DNA of 64,000 nucleotides from Roseateles noduli (lineage in GTDB: Bacteria > Pseudomonadota > Gammaproteobacteria > Burkholderiales > Burkholderiaceae_C). The stretch lies in assembly GCA_002205125.1 (NCBI GenBank), contig NIOE01000002.1:682001-746000 (forward strand), given 5' to 3'. The position numbers were made by a program, and so were the translations under genes. The notes beneath the pieces were generated by a model. It was not told the origin of the DNA. It worked only from the letters and a program-made list of their open reading frames with translations, and searched no databases. Below are positions 25,138 through 34,101 of the stretch, one piece after another (the stretch's first letter is position 1; each line of letters begins with the position of its first letter).

Positions 25138-26267
25138 GCAGCCAAGCCCTGCAGATGCCGCGCTGGATGGACCTGGTCCTCCTGCCGCTGTGGAACCTGC
25201 TGATCGCGCTGGCGGTGGCCGGCGGCGTGGTGCTGCTGATCGGCGCCAGCCCGATGCAGGCGCTGACGGTGCTGCTCGAAGGCGCGCTCGGCAGCGCGCG
25301 CGGCCTCGGCTACACGCTGTACTACACGACCACCTTCATCTTCACCGGTCTGGCGGTCGCGGTCGCCTTCCACGGCGGTCTCTTCAACATCGGCGGGGAA
25401 GGGCAGGCGACGCTGGGCGGCATCGGCGTGGGCCTGGTCTCGCTGTGGCTGGGTTCCAAGCTGCCCGGCTTCGTGATGATCCCGCTGGCGATCGTCGCGG
25501 CCGCCGTCTTCGGCATGGTCTGGGCCGCGGTGCCCGGCTACCTGCAGGCCTGGCGCGGCAGCCACGTGGTCATCACGACCATCATGTTCAACTTCCTCGC
25601 GGCCAGCCTCAACGGTTATCTGCTCGTGAACTGGCTGCGCCCCAACGGCTCCATGTCGGTCGAGAGCGACGCCTTCGCCGACTCGGCGCGCATGCCGGCG
25701 GTCCATGAGCTGCTGGCGAAGTTCGGCGTCGAATGGCCGTCCTCGCCGCTGAACCTGTCCATCCTGCTGGCCGTCGCGGCCTGCGTCTTCGTCTGGTGGT
25801 TCCTGTGGAAGAGCCGCGCCGGCTACGTGCTGCGCGCTGTGGGCTCCAACCCGGGCGCCGCCCACTACGCCGGCATCAAGCCGCGCTGGCAGGTGCTGGC
25901 CGCCATGGGCCTGTCGGGCGCGCTGGCCGGCCTGGTCGGCGTCAACGAGATCGCCGGCGTGCAGGGCAAGCTGACGCTGGACTTCGTCGCCGGCGCCGGC
26001 TTCACCGGCATCGCGGTGGCCCTGATGGGCCGCAACCATCCGGTCGGCATCGTGCTGGCCTCGCTGCTGTTCGGCACGCTCTACCAGGGTGGCGTCGAGG
26101 TCTCCTTCGAGGTCCCCGGCTTCAGCCGCGAGATGGTGGTGACCGTGCAGGGTCTGATCGTGCTGTTCGCCGGCGCGATGGCGATGGTCAGCGCGCCGAT
26201 GTTCGCGAAACTCTACGGCGCGTTCGCGCGCAAGCAGCGCGCGGCGGAGGGGAAGTCCCATGGATGA
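25134..26267 (+). CDS. Nucleoside ABC transporter permease 1
   Basis: Inner-membrane subunit of the nucleoside importer (NupP/YufP type). Seen: 377 aa; about ten hydrophobic segments; GLAVAVAFHGGLFNIGGEGQ near 75-95 and RGSHVVITTIMFNFLA are typical of this branch of the BPD_transp_2 family, and VLRAVGSNPGAAHYAGI precedes the ATPase-contact region. Start ATG 25134 overlaps the ATPase stop; the end overlaps the second permease start by 8 bp, consistent with assembly of a two-permease complex. Confidence 0.9.
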   Translation: MSSQALQMPRWMDLVLLPLWNLLIALAVAGGVVLLIGASPMQALTVLLEGALGSARGLGYTLYYTTTFIFTGLAVAVAFHGGLFNIGGEGQATLGGIGVGLVSLWLGSKLPGFVMIPLAIVAAAVFGMVWAAVPGYLQAWRGSHVVITTIMFNFLAASLNGYLLVNWLRPNGSMSVESDAFADSARMPAVHELLAKFGVEWPSSPLNLSILLAVAACVFVWWFLWKSRAGYVLRAVGSNPGAAHYAGIKPRWQVLAAMGLSGALAGLVGVNEIAGVQGKLTLDFVAGAGFTGIAVALMGRNHPVGIVLASLLFGTLYQGGVEVSFEVPGFSREMVVTVQGLIVLFAGAMAMVSAPMFAKLYGAFARKQRAAEGKSHG

Positions 26268-27225
26268 GGTCCTGATCGGCTCCGTGCTGGCGTCGACGCT
26301 GCGCGTGACCACGCCGCTGCTGTTCGCCGCGCTCGCCGGCCTGCTGTCGGAGCGCTCCGGCGTGGTCGACATCGGCCTGGAAGGCAAGATGCTGTCCGCC
26401 GCGTTCGCCGCGGCGGCGGTGGCCAGCGTGTCGCACTCGACCACGCTGGGCCTGCTGGCCGCGATCGGCGTGGCCATCGCGATGTCCATGATCCACGGCT
26501 TCGCGACGGTGACGCACCGCGGCGACCAGGTCGTCTCCGGCGTCGCGCTGAACATGGTGGCCGCCGGCCTGACGGTGGTGCTGGGCATCGCCTGGTTCGC
26601 GCAGGGCGGGCAGACGCCCCCGATCGCCGCCGAGCAGCGCATCACCGGCCTGCTGCCGCAGTGGGCCGAGCCCACGCCCGGCAGCTGGATGGCCTCGGTC
26701 ATCGGCCACGGGCTGCTGAGCCACAACGCGCTGGTCTATCTGGCCTTCCTGCTGGTCGTCGTCGTGTGGTTCTTCCTGGAGCGCACGCGCCCCGGCCTGC
26801 GCCTGCGCGCGGTCGGCGAGAACCCGGCAATGGTCGACGCCGCCGGCGTGTCCGTGCCGCGCCTGCGCTACACCGCGCTGGCGCTCAACGGCATCCTGTG
26901 CGGCCTGGGCGGCGCCTACCTGACGCTGGCGCAGAACGCTTCCTTCTCTCCGAACATGACCGCGGGCCGCGGCTTCATCGCGCTGGCCGCGATGATCTTC
27001 GGCAAGTGGAAACCGGTGCCCACGCTGTGCGCCTGCCTGCTGTTCGGTTTCCTGGACGCCGTCGCGATCCGCCTGCAGGGCGTGTCGCTGCCGGGCATCG
27101 GCGAGGTGCCGGTGCAGCTCATCCAGGCGCTGCCCTACATCCTGACGGTGGTGCTGCTGGCCGGCTTCATCGGCCAGGCGATCGCGCCCAAGGCGCTCAG
27201 CAAGCCCTACGTGAAGGAGCGCTGA
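26260..27225 (+). CDS. Nucleoside ABC transporter permease 2
   Basis: Second membrane subunit (NupQ/YufQ type). Seen: 321 aa; ATPLLFAALAGLLSE-like N-terminus (here TTPLLFAALAGLLSERSGVV), IGLEGKMLSAAFAA, VSGVALNMVAAGLTV, RLRAVGENPAMVDAAGVSV and GFIALAAMIFGKWKP, all characteristic. Ends PYVKER and is followed after 2 bp by the cytidine deaminase gene, so uptake and catabolic genes share one transcript. Confidence 0.9.
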   Translation: MDEVLIGSVLASTLRVTTPLLFAALAGLLSERSGVVDIGLEGKMLSAAFAAAAVASVSHSTTLGLLAAIGVAIAMSMIHGFATVTHRGDQVVSGVALNMVAAGLTVVLGIAWFAQGGQTPPIAAEQRITGLLPQWAEPTPGSWMASVIGHGLLSHNALVYLAFLLVVVVWFFLERTRPGLRLRAVGENPAMVDAAGVSVPRLRYTALALNGILCGLGGAYLTLAQNASFSPNMTAGRGFIALAAMIFGKWKPVPTLCACLLFGFLDAVAIRLQGVSLPGIGEVPVQLIQALPYILTVVLLAGFIGQAIAPKALSKPYVKER

Positions 27226-27227
27226 GC

Positions 27228-27686
27228 ATGAGCACCGGTGCTCCCCAGGCCCAAGCCCTGATCGCCTCGATCCCGCTGCCCGCCGACGTCGTCGAGCGCC
27301 TGCTGAAGGCGGCGCTCGACGCCCGGCAGCATTCGCACGCACCGTATTCGAAGTACTTCGTCGGCGCCGCGGTGCTCGACGAGCACGGCCGCATCCACGC
27401 CGGCTGCAACATCGAGAACGCCGCCTACCCGCAGGGCTGGTGCGCGGAGACCAACGCCCTGGGCCACATGATCATGGGCGGCGGGCGCGTGGCGCGCGCG
27501 GTGATGGTCACCGGCGCGGGCTCGGAAATCATCACCCCCTGCGGCGGCTGCCGCCAGAAGCTGCGCGAATTCGCGCGACCTGAAGAACTCATCGTGATCG
27601 CGGGCGACGCTTCCGGCGTGCGCGCGCACTGGACCCTGGAGCAGCTGCTGCCCGCCAGCTTCGGTCCGGATCACCTGAAGCCCTGA
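27228..27686 (+). CDS. cdd: Cytidine deaminase
   Basis: Deaminates cytidine and deoxycytidine to uridine and deoxyuridine. Seen: 152 aa, the homotetrameric class; zinc ligands Cys72 in GWCAE with catalytic Glu74, and Cys105 and Cys108 in TPCGGCRQK; substrate segment FVGAAVLDEHGRIHAGCNIE. The N-terminus is about 15 residues longer than Bacillus Cdd. Start ATG 27228 immediately follows the permease stop. Confidence 0.92.
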   Translation: MSTGAPQAQALIASIPLPADVVERLLKAALDARQHSHAPYSKYFVGAAVLDEHGRIHAGCNIENAAYPQGWCAETNALGHMIMGGGRVARAVMVTGAGSEIITPCGGCRQKLREFARPEELIVIAGDASGVRAHWTLEQLLPASFGPDHLKP

Positions 27687-27732
27687 ACACTGACATCGAC
27701 GCGGCCGCCGTGGCTGCGACAGGAGAACCAAC

Positions 27733-28590
27733 ATGTCCATCCCTCTGCAAGGCGCCGAGCTCGACGCCGCCATCACCGCCAGCATCGCCACGCTGAAGTC
27801 GACCTTCGGCGAGCAGGGCCCTGAAGTGGCCGTGGTGCTCGGTTCCGGCTGGTCCGGCGCCGTCGACCAGCTGCAGGACGTGCAGCATCTGCCGTACGCG
27901 CAGCTGCCGGCCTTCCCGCAACCGAAGGTCGAAGGCCACGTGGCCGAGATCGCCGTGGGCCGTGTCGGCCAGCAACGCGTGGCGATGCTGCGCGGCCGCG
28001 CCCACACCTACGAGAGCGGCGACTGCACCGGCATGGCCGGCGCGATCCGCAGCCTGAAGGCCTGGGGCGTGAAGGTGCTGGTGCTGACGAACGCGTCGGG
28101 CAGCCTGCGCTCGCACCAGCCGCCGGGCAGCCTGATGCTGATCTCGGACCACATCAACGCGCCGCAGCGCTCGCCGCTGACGGGCCTGCCGGGCAGCGAC
28201 CGCTTCTGCGACATGAGCGTCGCCTACGACGCCGAGCTGCGCCAGCAGGGCTTCAAGATCGCCCGCGAGCACAACATGGTGCTGACCGAAGGCGTGTACG
28301 TGTGGGCCGTCGGTCCGCACTTCGAGACGCCGGCGGAGATCCGCATGTTCGCCGCCTGGGGCGCGGACGCGGTCGGCATGAGCACCGTGCCGGAGACCAT
28401 CCTGGCGCGTCACGCGGGCCTGCGCGTGGCCGGTCTGGCGCTGATCACCAACATGGCCGCAGGCATGTCCGACGAGGCCCTGACGCACGCGCTGACGCTG
28501 CAGCAGGCCAAGGTCTCGGGCGACCGCGCGGCGGCCTACCTGGGCCAGTACTTGGCCTCGCTGGCGACGCTGGCATCGCTGAAGGCCTGA
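27733..28590 (+). CDS. Purine nucleoside phosphorylase (PNP class, XapA/PunA type)
   Basis: Splits inosine, guanosine or xanthosine with phosphate to the base and ribose-1-phosphate. Seen: 285 aa; phosphate loop VVLGSGWSGAVD near 35, RGRAHTYESGD, LVLTNASGSLR, EGVYVWAVGPHFETPAEIRM with the substrate Glu, GMSTVPETILARHAGLRV and ITNMAAGMSDEALTHALTL with the base-binding Asn. This is the trimeric/XapA type rather than the hexameric DeoD. The gene starts 46 bp after cdd with a GGAG site. A separate choice between inosine and xanthosine preference cannot be made by eye. Confidence 0.9.
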   Translation: MSIPLQGAELDAAITASIATLKSTFGEQGPEVAVVLGSGWSGAVDQLQDVQHLPYAQLPAFPQPKVEGHVAEIAVGRVGQQRVAMLRGRAHTYESGDCTGMAGAIRSLKAWGVKVLVLTNASGSLRSHQPPGSLMLISDHINAPQRSPLTGLPGSDRFCDMSVAYDAELRQQGFKIAREHNMVLTEGVYVWAVGPHFETPAEIRMFAAWGADAVGMSTVPETILARHAGLRVAGLALITNMAAGMSDEALTHALTLQQAKVSGDRAAAYLGQYLASLATLASLKA

Positions 28591-28723
28591 CCGTCGGCCG
28601 GTGCAAGATCGGGGCCATGCCCCCCGGTCGGCCGGTTGCCCGATGGATCGATCGCCGGAACCGGCGGGCTGTTGTGCGGACTGACCGTTCGGTCGTCCAT
28701 GGATGAGCAGTAGGGAGTAGTCG

Positions 28724-28753
28724 ATGAAGTCGGAGATGATGAAGTCGGAGATG
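28724..28753 (+). repeat. 15-bp tandem duplication at the deoC start
   Basis: ATGAAGTCGGAGATG occurs twice back to back and in frame, duplicating the start codon and four following residues. Confidence 0.95.
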
Positions 28754-29515
28754 AGTCTGGAACAAGCGGCGCGTCTGGCGCTGCAATGCCTGGACCTGAC
28801 GAGCCTGAACGACGGCGACACCGCCGCCGACATCGAGGCGCTGTGCCAGCGCGCGATCGGCGCGCCGGAACGCGGTCATGTGGCCGCCGTGTGCGTGTGG
28901 CCGAAGTTCGTCGCGCAGGCGCGCGCCGCGCTGCCCCAGGACATCCGCGTCGCCGCGGTGGCCAACTTCCCCGACGGCAGCCTGGATCTGCCGCGCGTGC
29001 TGGCCGAGATCGAGGCGATCGCGCAGGCCGGCGCGCAGGAGGTGGACGTCGTGCTGCCGTACCGCGCGCTGATGGCGGGCCAGTCGACGGAAGTCGGCGA
29101 GTTCCTGTCCGAGGTGCGGCACGCGACGCGGCCGCTGACGCTGAAGGTCATCATCGAATCGGGCGAGCTCGGCTCGACCGCGCGCATTGCCGAGGCCACG
29201 CGCCAGGCGCTGATGGCGGGGGCGGACTTCGTCAAGACGAGCACGGGCAAGACCAAGGTCTCGGCCACGCCGGAAGCCGCCGCGACCATGCTGCGCGAGA
29301 TCGCCGGCAGCGGCCTGGGCAACGCGGGCTTCAAGGCCTCTGGCGGCATCCGCTCGGTGGTCGACGCGCGCGCCTACCTGCAGCTGGCGACCGAGGCGCT
29401 CGGCGCCGCCGCGCTGACGCCGCAACGCCTGCGCTTCGGCGCGAGCGGACTGCTGGGCGACATCGAGGCGGTACTGGCCGGCCAGGACAGCGCCGCCGTC
29501 AGCGCCGCGTATTGA
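28724..29515 (+). CDS. deoC: Deoxyribose-phosphate aldolase
   Basis: Cleaves 2-deoxyribose-5-phosphate to glyceraldehyde-3-phosphate and acetaldehyde. Seen: 263 aa; Schiff-base Lys171 in DFVKTSTGK, LCLDLTSLN-like start (ALQCLDLTSLND), VVLPYRALMAG and KASGGIRS. The N-terminus MKSEMMKSEMS is encoded by an exact 15-bp tandem duplication that includes the start codon, giving two usable ATGs (28724 and 28739). GGGAG lies upstream of the first. There is a 133-bp gap from the phosphorylase gene, long enough for an internal promoter, though the cluster continues in the same direction. Confidence 0.92.
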   Translation: MKSEMMKSEMSLEQAARLALQCLDLTSLNDGDTAADIEALCQRAIGAPERGHVAAVCVWPKFVAQARAALPQDIRVAAVANFPDGSLDLPRVLAEIEAIAQAGAQEVDVVLPYRALMAGQSTEVGEFLSEVRHATRPLTLKVIIESGELGSTARIAEATRQALMAGADFVKTSTGKTKVSATPEAAATMLREIAGSGLGNAGFKASGGIRSVVDARAYLQLATEALGAAALTPQRLRFGASGLLGDIEAVLAGQDSAAVSAAY

Positions 29516-29518
29516 ACG

Positions 29519-29539
29519 ACGCGGCGTTCAACGCCGCGT
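29519..29539 (+). repeat. Perfect hairpin between deoC and deoA
   Basis: ACGCGGCGTT and AACGCCGCGT pair perfectly around one C, right after the deoC stop, with no T-run. It could stabilise or attenuate the transcript within the operon. Confidence 0.6.
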
Positions 29540-29579
29540 GTTGAAAAGAACAACAACACATCGAAGGGACGCGGCCATC

Positions 29580-30896
29580 ATGCTGGCTCAGGAAATCATT
29601 CGCACCAAGCGCGAGGGGCACGCATTGGACGAGGCCCAGATCGGGCACTTCGTGCGCGGGCTGGTGGACGGCAGCTGGAGCGAGGGCCAGGTGGCCGCGC
29701 TCGGCATGGCGGTGTTCCTGCGGGGCATGGGCCGCGACGAGGCGGTGGCGCTGACGCGCGCCATGATGAACAGCGGCCGCGTGCTGAGCTGGCCGGACAT
29801 GCCGGGCCCGGTGCTGGACAAGCATTCGAGCGGTGGCGTCGGCGACAAGCTGAGTCTCATGATTGCCCCGATGGTCGCGGCCTGCGGCGGCTACGTGCCG
29901 ATGATCGCGGGACGCGGGCTCGGCCACACCGGCGGCACGGTCGACAAGCTCGAAGCGATCCCCGGCTACACGACGACGCCGGCGCCGGCCGACTTCGACC
30001 GCATCGTGCGCACGCTGGGCTGCGCCATCATCGGCCAGACCAGCGATCTGGCGCCGGCGGACAAGCGCTTCTACGCGGTGCGCGACATCACCGCGACGGT
30101 GGAGAGCGTGCCGCTGATCACCGCGAGCATCCTGTCGAAGAAGCTCGCCGCCGGGCTGCAGGGCCTGGCGATGGACATCAAGTGCGGCAACGGCGCGTTC
30201 GCGGCTACGCCGGAATTCGGACGCGAGCTCGCGCAGAGCATCGTGGACGTGGCCGGCGGCGCGGGCCTGCGCACGCGGGCGCTGATCACCGACATGAACC
30301 AGGTGCTCGGCCAGGAGGTCGGCAACGCGCTGGAAGTGCGCGGCGCCATCGACTACCTGACCGGCCGCAAGCCGCGCGAGGCCCGCACCCATGAACTGAC
30401 GCTGGCGCTGTGCGCCGAGATGCTGGTGCTGGGTGGGCTTGCGCCCGACACCGCATCGGCGCGCGTGAAGCTGCAGGCGGCGCTGGACAGCGGCGCCGCG
30501 GCGGAACGCTTCGCGAAGATGGTCGCTGCGCTCGGCGGCCCGGCGGATCTGCTGGAGAAGCCCGAGGCGCATCTGGCCGCTGCGCCGGTCGTCCGTCCGA
30601 TCCCGGCGCCGCGTGCGGGCCGTCTCGTCGGCATGAACACGCGCGACCTCGGACTCGTCATCGTCGAACTCGGCGGCGGTCGCCGCCTGCCCGGCGACGC
30701 GCTCGACATGCGCGTCGGGCTGGACCGCTTCGCCCAGCTCGGCGACGTGGTGGCTGCCGGCGATCCGATCGCCTTCGTGCACGCCGCGGACGATGCCTCC
30801 GCCGACCGCGCCATCGCGCAGGTGCTCGCCGCCATCACCCTCGGCGACGCGCCCACCTGGACGCCGACGCCGCTCGTCATGGCCGAACTCGGCTGA
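29580..30896 (+). CDS. deoA: Thymidine phosphorylase
   Basis: Phosphorolyses thymidine and deoxyuridine to base plus deoxyribose-1-phosphate. Seen: 438 aa; helical N-domain MLAQEIIRTKREGHALDE, signature KHSSGGVGDKLSL near 82, IAGRGLGHTGGTVDKLEAIP, and SILSKKLAAGLQGLAMDIK; C-terminal PYNP_C-type domain. Start ATG 29580. Together with deoC it converts deoxynucleosides toward central metabolism; a phosphopentomutase (deoB) is needed between them but is not in this window. Confidence 0.93.
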   Translation: MLAQEIIRTKREGHALDEAQIGHFVRGLVDGSWSEGQVAALGMAVFLRGMGRDEAVALTRAMMNSGRVLSWPDMPGPVLDKHSSGGVGDKLSLMIAPMVAACGGYVPMIAGRGLGHTGGTVDKLEAIPGYTTTPAPADFDRIVRTLGCAIIGQTSDLAPADKRFYAVRDITATVESVPLITASILSKKLAAGLQGLAMDIKCGNGAFAATPEFGRELAQSIVDVAGGAGLRTRALITDMNQVLGQEVGNALEVRGAIDYLTGRKPREARTHELTLALCAEMLVLGGLAPDTASARVKLQAALDSGAAAERFAKMVAALGGPADLLEKPEAHLAAAPVVRPIPAPRAGRLVGMNTRDLGLVIVELGGGRRLPGDALDMRVGLDRFAQLGDVVAAGDPIAFVHAADDASADRAIAQVLAAITLGDAPTWTPTPLVMAELG

Positions 30897-30928
30897 CAGC
30901 TCCCCCGCGACCTCCTCGGTCGTGGACT

Positions 30929-30970
30929 CCCTCTCCCGCACTGCGGGAGAGGGCAGGGGTGAGGGCCAGC
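30929..30970. repeat. REP-like hairpin, copy 3 (single unit)
   Basis: CCCTCTCCCGC-ACT-GCGGGAGAGGG followed by CAGGGGTGAGGGCCAGCGAC, the same right-hand flank as copy 2. Lies between the convergent deoA and garD genes. Confidence 0.85.
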
Positions 30971-30990
30971 GACCTCGGCAGTACGTCCCT

Positions 30991-32559
30991 TCAGGTCACC
31001 GGCGCGGGATTGAACAGCACCAGTGCGTTGGCGAGCTTGTGCTGCTCCGCCCAGGTCTTGCGTCCCGACGCCACGTCCAGCATCAGCCGGAACATCTCCC
31101 AGCCCATCTCCTGGATGGACTTCTCGCCGTCGGCGATCTGACCGGCGTTGATGTCCATCAGGTCGTGCCACCGACGCGCCAGGTCGCTGCGCGTGGCCAC
31201 CTTGATCACCGGACATTCCGCCAAGCCGTAAGGCGTGCCTCGGCCTGTCGTGAACACGTGCAGATTCATCCCCGCGGCCAGCTGCAGCGTGCCGCAGATG
31301 AAGTCGCTGGCCGGCGTGGCCGCGTAGATCAGCCCGCGCTGCTCGCGCGTCAGCTTGTTGCCCGGCGACAGCACGCCCGAGATCGCCGAGCTGCCGCTCT
31401 TCACGATCGAGCCCATCGCTTTCTCGACGATGTTGGACAGCCCGCCCTTCTTGTTGCCCGGGGTCGTGTTGGCGCTGCGGTCGACGCTGCCGCGTTCCAG
31501 GTAGGCGTCGTACCAGGCCATCTCGCGCACCATCGCCTCGGCCACTTCCGCTGAGCTCGCCCGCGAGGTCAACTGCGCGATGCCGTCGCGCACCTCGGTG
31601 TTCTCGCTGAACATCACCGTCGCGCCCGCGCGCACCAGCAGATCGGCGCAGTAGCCGACCGTCGGATTCGCGGTCACGCCCGAGAACGCATCGCTGCCGC
31701 CGCACTGCACGCCGACCACCAGCTCCGACGCCGGCACCGTCTCGCGACGGCGCTTGTTCAATCGCTCCAGATGGAAGGCCGCCTGCGTCATCACCGAATC
31801 GATCATCGACATGAAGCCGACGTGCTTCGCGTCCTGCAGGCAGACGACGTCCAGCGCTTCAGGCGCGACAGACTCCCCGCGCTGATCCGCGATCGGGATA
31901 ACGCCCGGCGGCATCAGCCGCTCGGGCTGCAGCTTCTCGCAGCCCAGGCTGACCACCATCACCTCGCCGCCGAAGTTCGGGTTGAGGCTGATGTTGCGCA
32001 CCGTGCGGATCGGGATCACCGCGTCCGGCGCGTCGATCGCGACGCCGCAGCCGTAGGTGTGCGCCAGGCCGACGACGTCGTCGACGTTCGGATACTTCGG
32101 CAGCAGCTCGCGCTTGATGCGCTCCACCGCGAACTCGACCACCCCCGCCACGCATTGCACCGTCTGCGTGATCGCCAGGATGTTGCGCGTGCCCACCGAG
32201 CCGTCCGCGTTGCGGTAGCCCTGGAAGGTGTAGCCCTCCAGCGGCTCCAGCGCCGGCGCCTTCACCGTGGCCATGGGCAGGCCTTCGAGCTCTCGCGCCG
32301 GCGGCATGCGCAGCAGGCGCTCGTGCACCCAGCTGCCGGCCGGGATGTCCTGCAGCGCGTAGCCGATCGGGACGTTGTAGCGCAGCACCGCCGTGTCGGC
32401 CGGCAGGTCGACCAGCGCGACCTTGTGGCCCTGCGGCACCTGGTTGCGCAGCACCAGTCCGGAGGACAGCACCGTGCCTTCGGGCAGTCCGCCGTCGTTG
32501 GCGACGATGGCGACGTTGTCGGCCTCGTGCATCTGGATGGTCAGCGGGGAGGTGATCAT
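30991..32559 (-). CDS. garD: Galactarate dehydratase
   Basis: Dehydrates galactarate to 5-dehydro-4-deoxyglucarate. Seen: 522 aa; N-terminal SAF domain ([20 protein letters not shown] and [19 protein letters not shown]), then the UxaA/GarD catalytic region with [60 protein letters not shown] and [16 protein letters not shown]. Length matches E. coli GarD (523 aa). Start ATG 32559 follows the SAF fold; an in-frame upstream ATG at 32643 adds unrelated residues. Last gene of a four-gene catabolic cluster with the transporter, aldehyde dehydrogenase and kdgD. An altronate dehydratase is the nearest alternative. Confidence 0.88.
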   Translation of the reverse strand: MITSPLTIQMHEADNVAIVANDGGLPEGTVLSSGLVLRNQVPQGHKVALVDLPADTAVLRYNVPIGYALQDIPAGSWVHERLLRMPPARELEGLPMATVKAPALEPLEGYTFQGYRNADGSVGTRNILAITQTVQCVAGVVEFAVERIKRELLPKYPNVDDVVGLAHTYGCGVAIDAPDAVIPIRTVRNISLNPNFGGEVMVVSLGCEKLQPERLMPPGVIPIADQRGESVAPEALDVVCLQDAKHVGFMSMIDSVMTQAAFHLERLNKRRRETVPASELVVGVQCGGSDAFSGVTANPTVGYCADLLVRAGATVMFSENTEVRDGIAQLTSRASSAEVAEAMVREMAWYDAYLERGSVDRSANTTPGNKKGGLSNIVEKAMGSIVKSGSSAISGVLSPGNKLTREQRGLIYAATPASDFICGTLQLAAGMNLHVFTTGRGTPYGLAECPVIKVATRSDLARRWHDLMDINAGQIADGEKSIQEMGWEMFRLMLDVASGRKTWAEQHKLANALVLFNPAPVT

Positions 32560-32647
32560 GGTCGTGTCCTGGGTCGGTTCAACCTGGGGAGATAGGGAGA
32601 GGCGCGGAAGCCGTTCGTTGCCTCCGCGCGGTCGGTCGTTCAATCGT

Positions 32648-34003
32648 TCAGACGGGCTTCAACTCGACGCGCTTGATCTCGCCGACGATGAGCAGATAGC
32701 TCGCCACCGCGATCAGGGCGTGGGCGCCGACGAAGATCAGCGCGCCGTTGAAGGATTTCGTCGTCTGCACGATGTAGCCGATCACGATGGGCGTCACGAT
32801 GCCGGCGACGTTGCCGAAGGTGTTGAACAGCGCGCCCGACAGGCCGGCGATCTCCTTGGGCGAGGTGTCCGACACCACCGCCCAGCCCAGCGCACCCAGG
32901 CCCTTGCCGAAGAAGGCGAGCGCCATGATGCCGACGACGACGGCCTCGATGCCTACGTAGTTGCACGCGATCATGGAGGTCGAGAGCAGCATGCCGACCA
33001 CGATGGGCACCTTGCGGGCGAAGGTCAGCGAGTGGCCGCGACGCAGCAGCCAGTCGGAGATCACGCCGCCCAGCACGCCGCCGGCGAAGCCGCAGATCGC
33101 GGGCAGGGCCGCGACGATGCCGGCGTTGAGCAGCGACATGCCGCGTTCCTTGACCAGGTAGATGGGGAACCAGGTCAGGAAGAAATAGGTGAGCACGTTC
33201 ACGCAGTACTGCGCGATGTAGACGCCCATCAGCATGCGGTTGCCCAGCAGCTGCTTGAGGTAGCCGAGCTTGGGGCCGGACGCCGCCTTCGCCTTGCCGT
33301 CGCTCGACAGCAGCGCACCGCCGGACTCGATGTGCTCACGTTCCGCGGCCGAGATGGTGGGGTGGTCGGCCGGACTGTTGTGCATGGTGCGCATCCACAC
33401 CACGCTCATCACGATGCCCAGCGCGCCCATGAAGTAGAAGACCTCGGACCAGCCGACCGCATGCACGATCCACGCCATGATGGGCGCGAACAGCACGGTG
33501 GCGAAGTACTGCGCGGAGTTGAAGATCGCCGACGCGGTGCCGCGTTCCTTCACCGGGAACCAGGCGGCGACCATGCGGCCGTTGGCGGGGAAGGAGGGCG
33601 CCTCGGCCAGGCCGACCATCAGGCGCATCAGGAACAGCGATGCCACCGCCAGCGGCAGGCCGAAGAGCATGGCGTCCATGCCCATGTGGTGCACGCTGCC
33701 CTGCAGCATGGTGAACAGCGACCAGAGCAGGATGCTCCAGGCGTAGACCTGCTTGGCGCCGAACTTGTCGAGCAGCCAGCCGCCGGGCAGCTGGCCCAGC
33801 ACGTAGGACCAGCTGAAGGCCGAGAAGATGAAGCCCATCTGGATCGAGTCGATGCCCAGTTCCTTGGACAGGACGGGGCCGGCGACGCCGACGGTGGCGC
33901 GGTCCGCGTAGTTCAGGACCGTGACGGCGAAGATCATCGCCAGCACGCCGAAGCGCGCGCGGCCGATGCCGGCCGCGGCCGAGGAGGAGAGGGATAACTG
34001 CAT
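32648..34003 (-). CDS. MFS aldarate transporter (GarP/GudP-like)
   Basis: Proton-coupled importer, probably for galactarate or glucarate. Seen: 451 aa with twelve hydrophobic helices; [40 protein letters not shown] and [11 protein letters not shown], then [19 protein letters not shown], which are hallmarks of the anion:cation symporter (ACS) family that includes GarP, GudP and ExuT. The loop between the two halves is about 40 residues. It lies 88 bp upstream of garD in the same direction, which supports the aldarate substrate. Confidence 0.85.
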   Translation of the reverse strand: MQLSLSSSAAAGIGRARFGVLAMIFAVTVLNYADRATVGVAGPVLSKELGIDSIQMGFIFSAFSWSYVLGQLPGGWLLDKFGAKQVYAWSILLWSLFTMLQGSVHHMGMDAMLFGLPLAVASLFLMRLMVGLAEAPSFPANGRMVAAWFPVKERGTASAIFNSAQYFATVLFAPIMAWIVHAVGWSEVFYFMGALGIVMSVVWMRTMHNSPADHPTISAAEREHIESGGALLSSDGKAKAASGPKLGYLKQLLGNRMLMGVYIAQYCVNVLTYFFLTWFPIYLVKERGMSLLNAGIVAALPAICGFAGGVLGGVISDWLLRRGHSLTFARKVPIVVGMLLSTSMIACNYVGIEAVVVGIMALAFFGKGLGALGWAVVSDTSPKEIAGLSGALFNTFGNVAGIVTPIVIGYIVQTTKSFNGALIFVGAHALIAVASYLLIVGEIKRVELKPV

Positions 34004-34101
34004 GTTGTCTCCGGAATCGTATCGAGGGCCGGTCTGCGCCGGCTTGCCTGTCGGAATGGCCCGGGGTCGGGCCTGGAATCAGCGTGGCCTCGGGACCGTG
34101 G

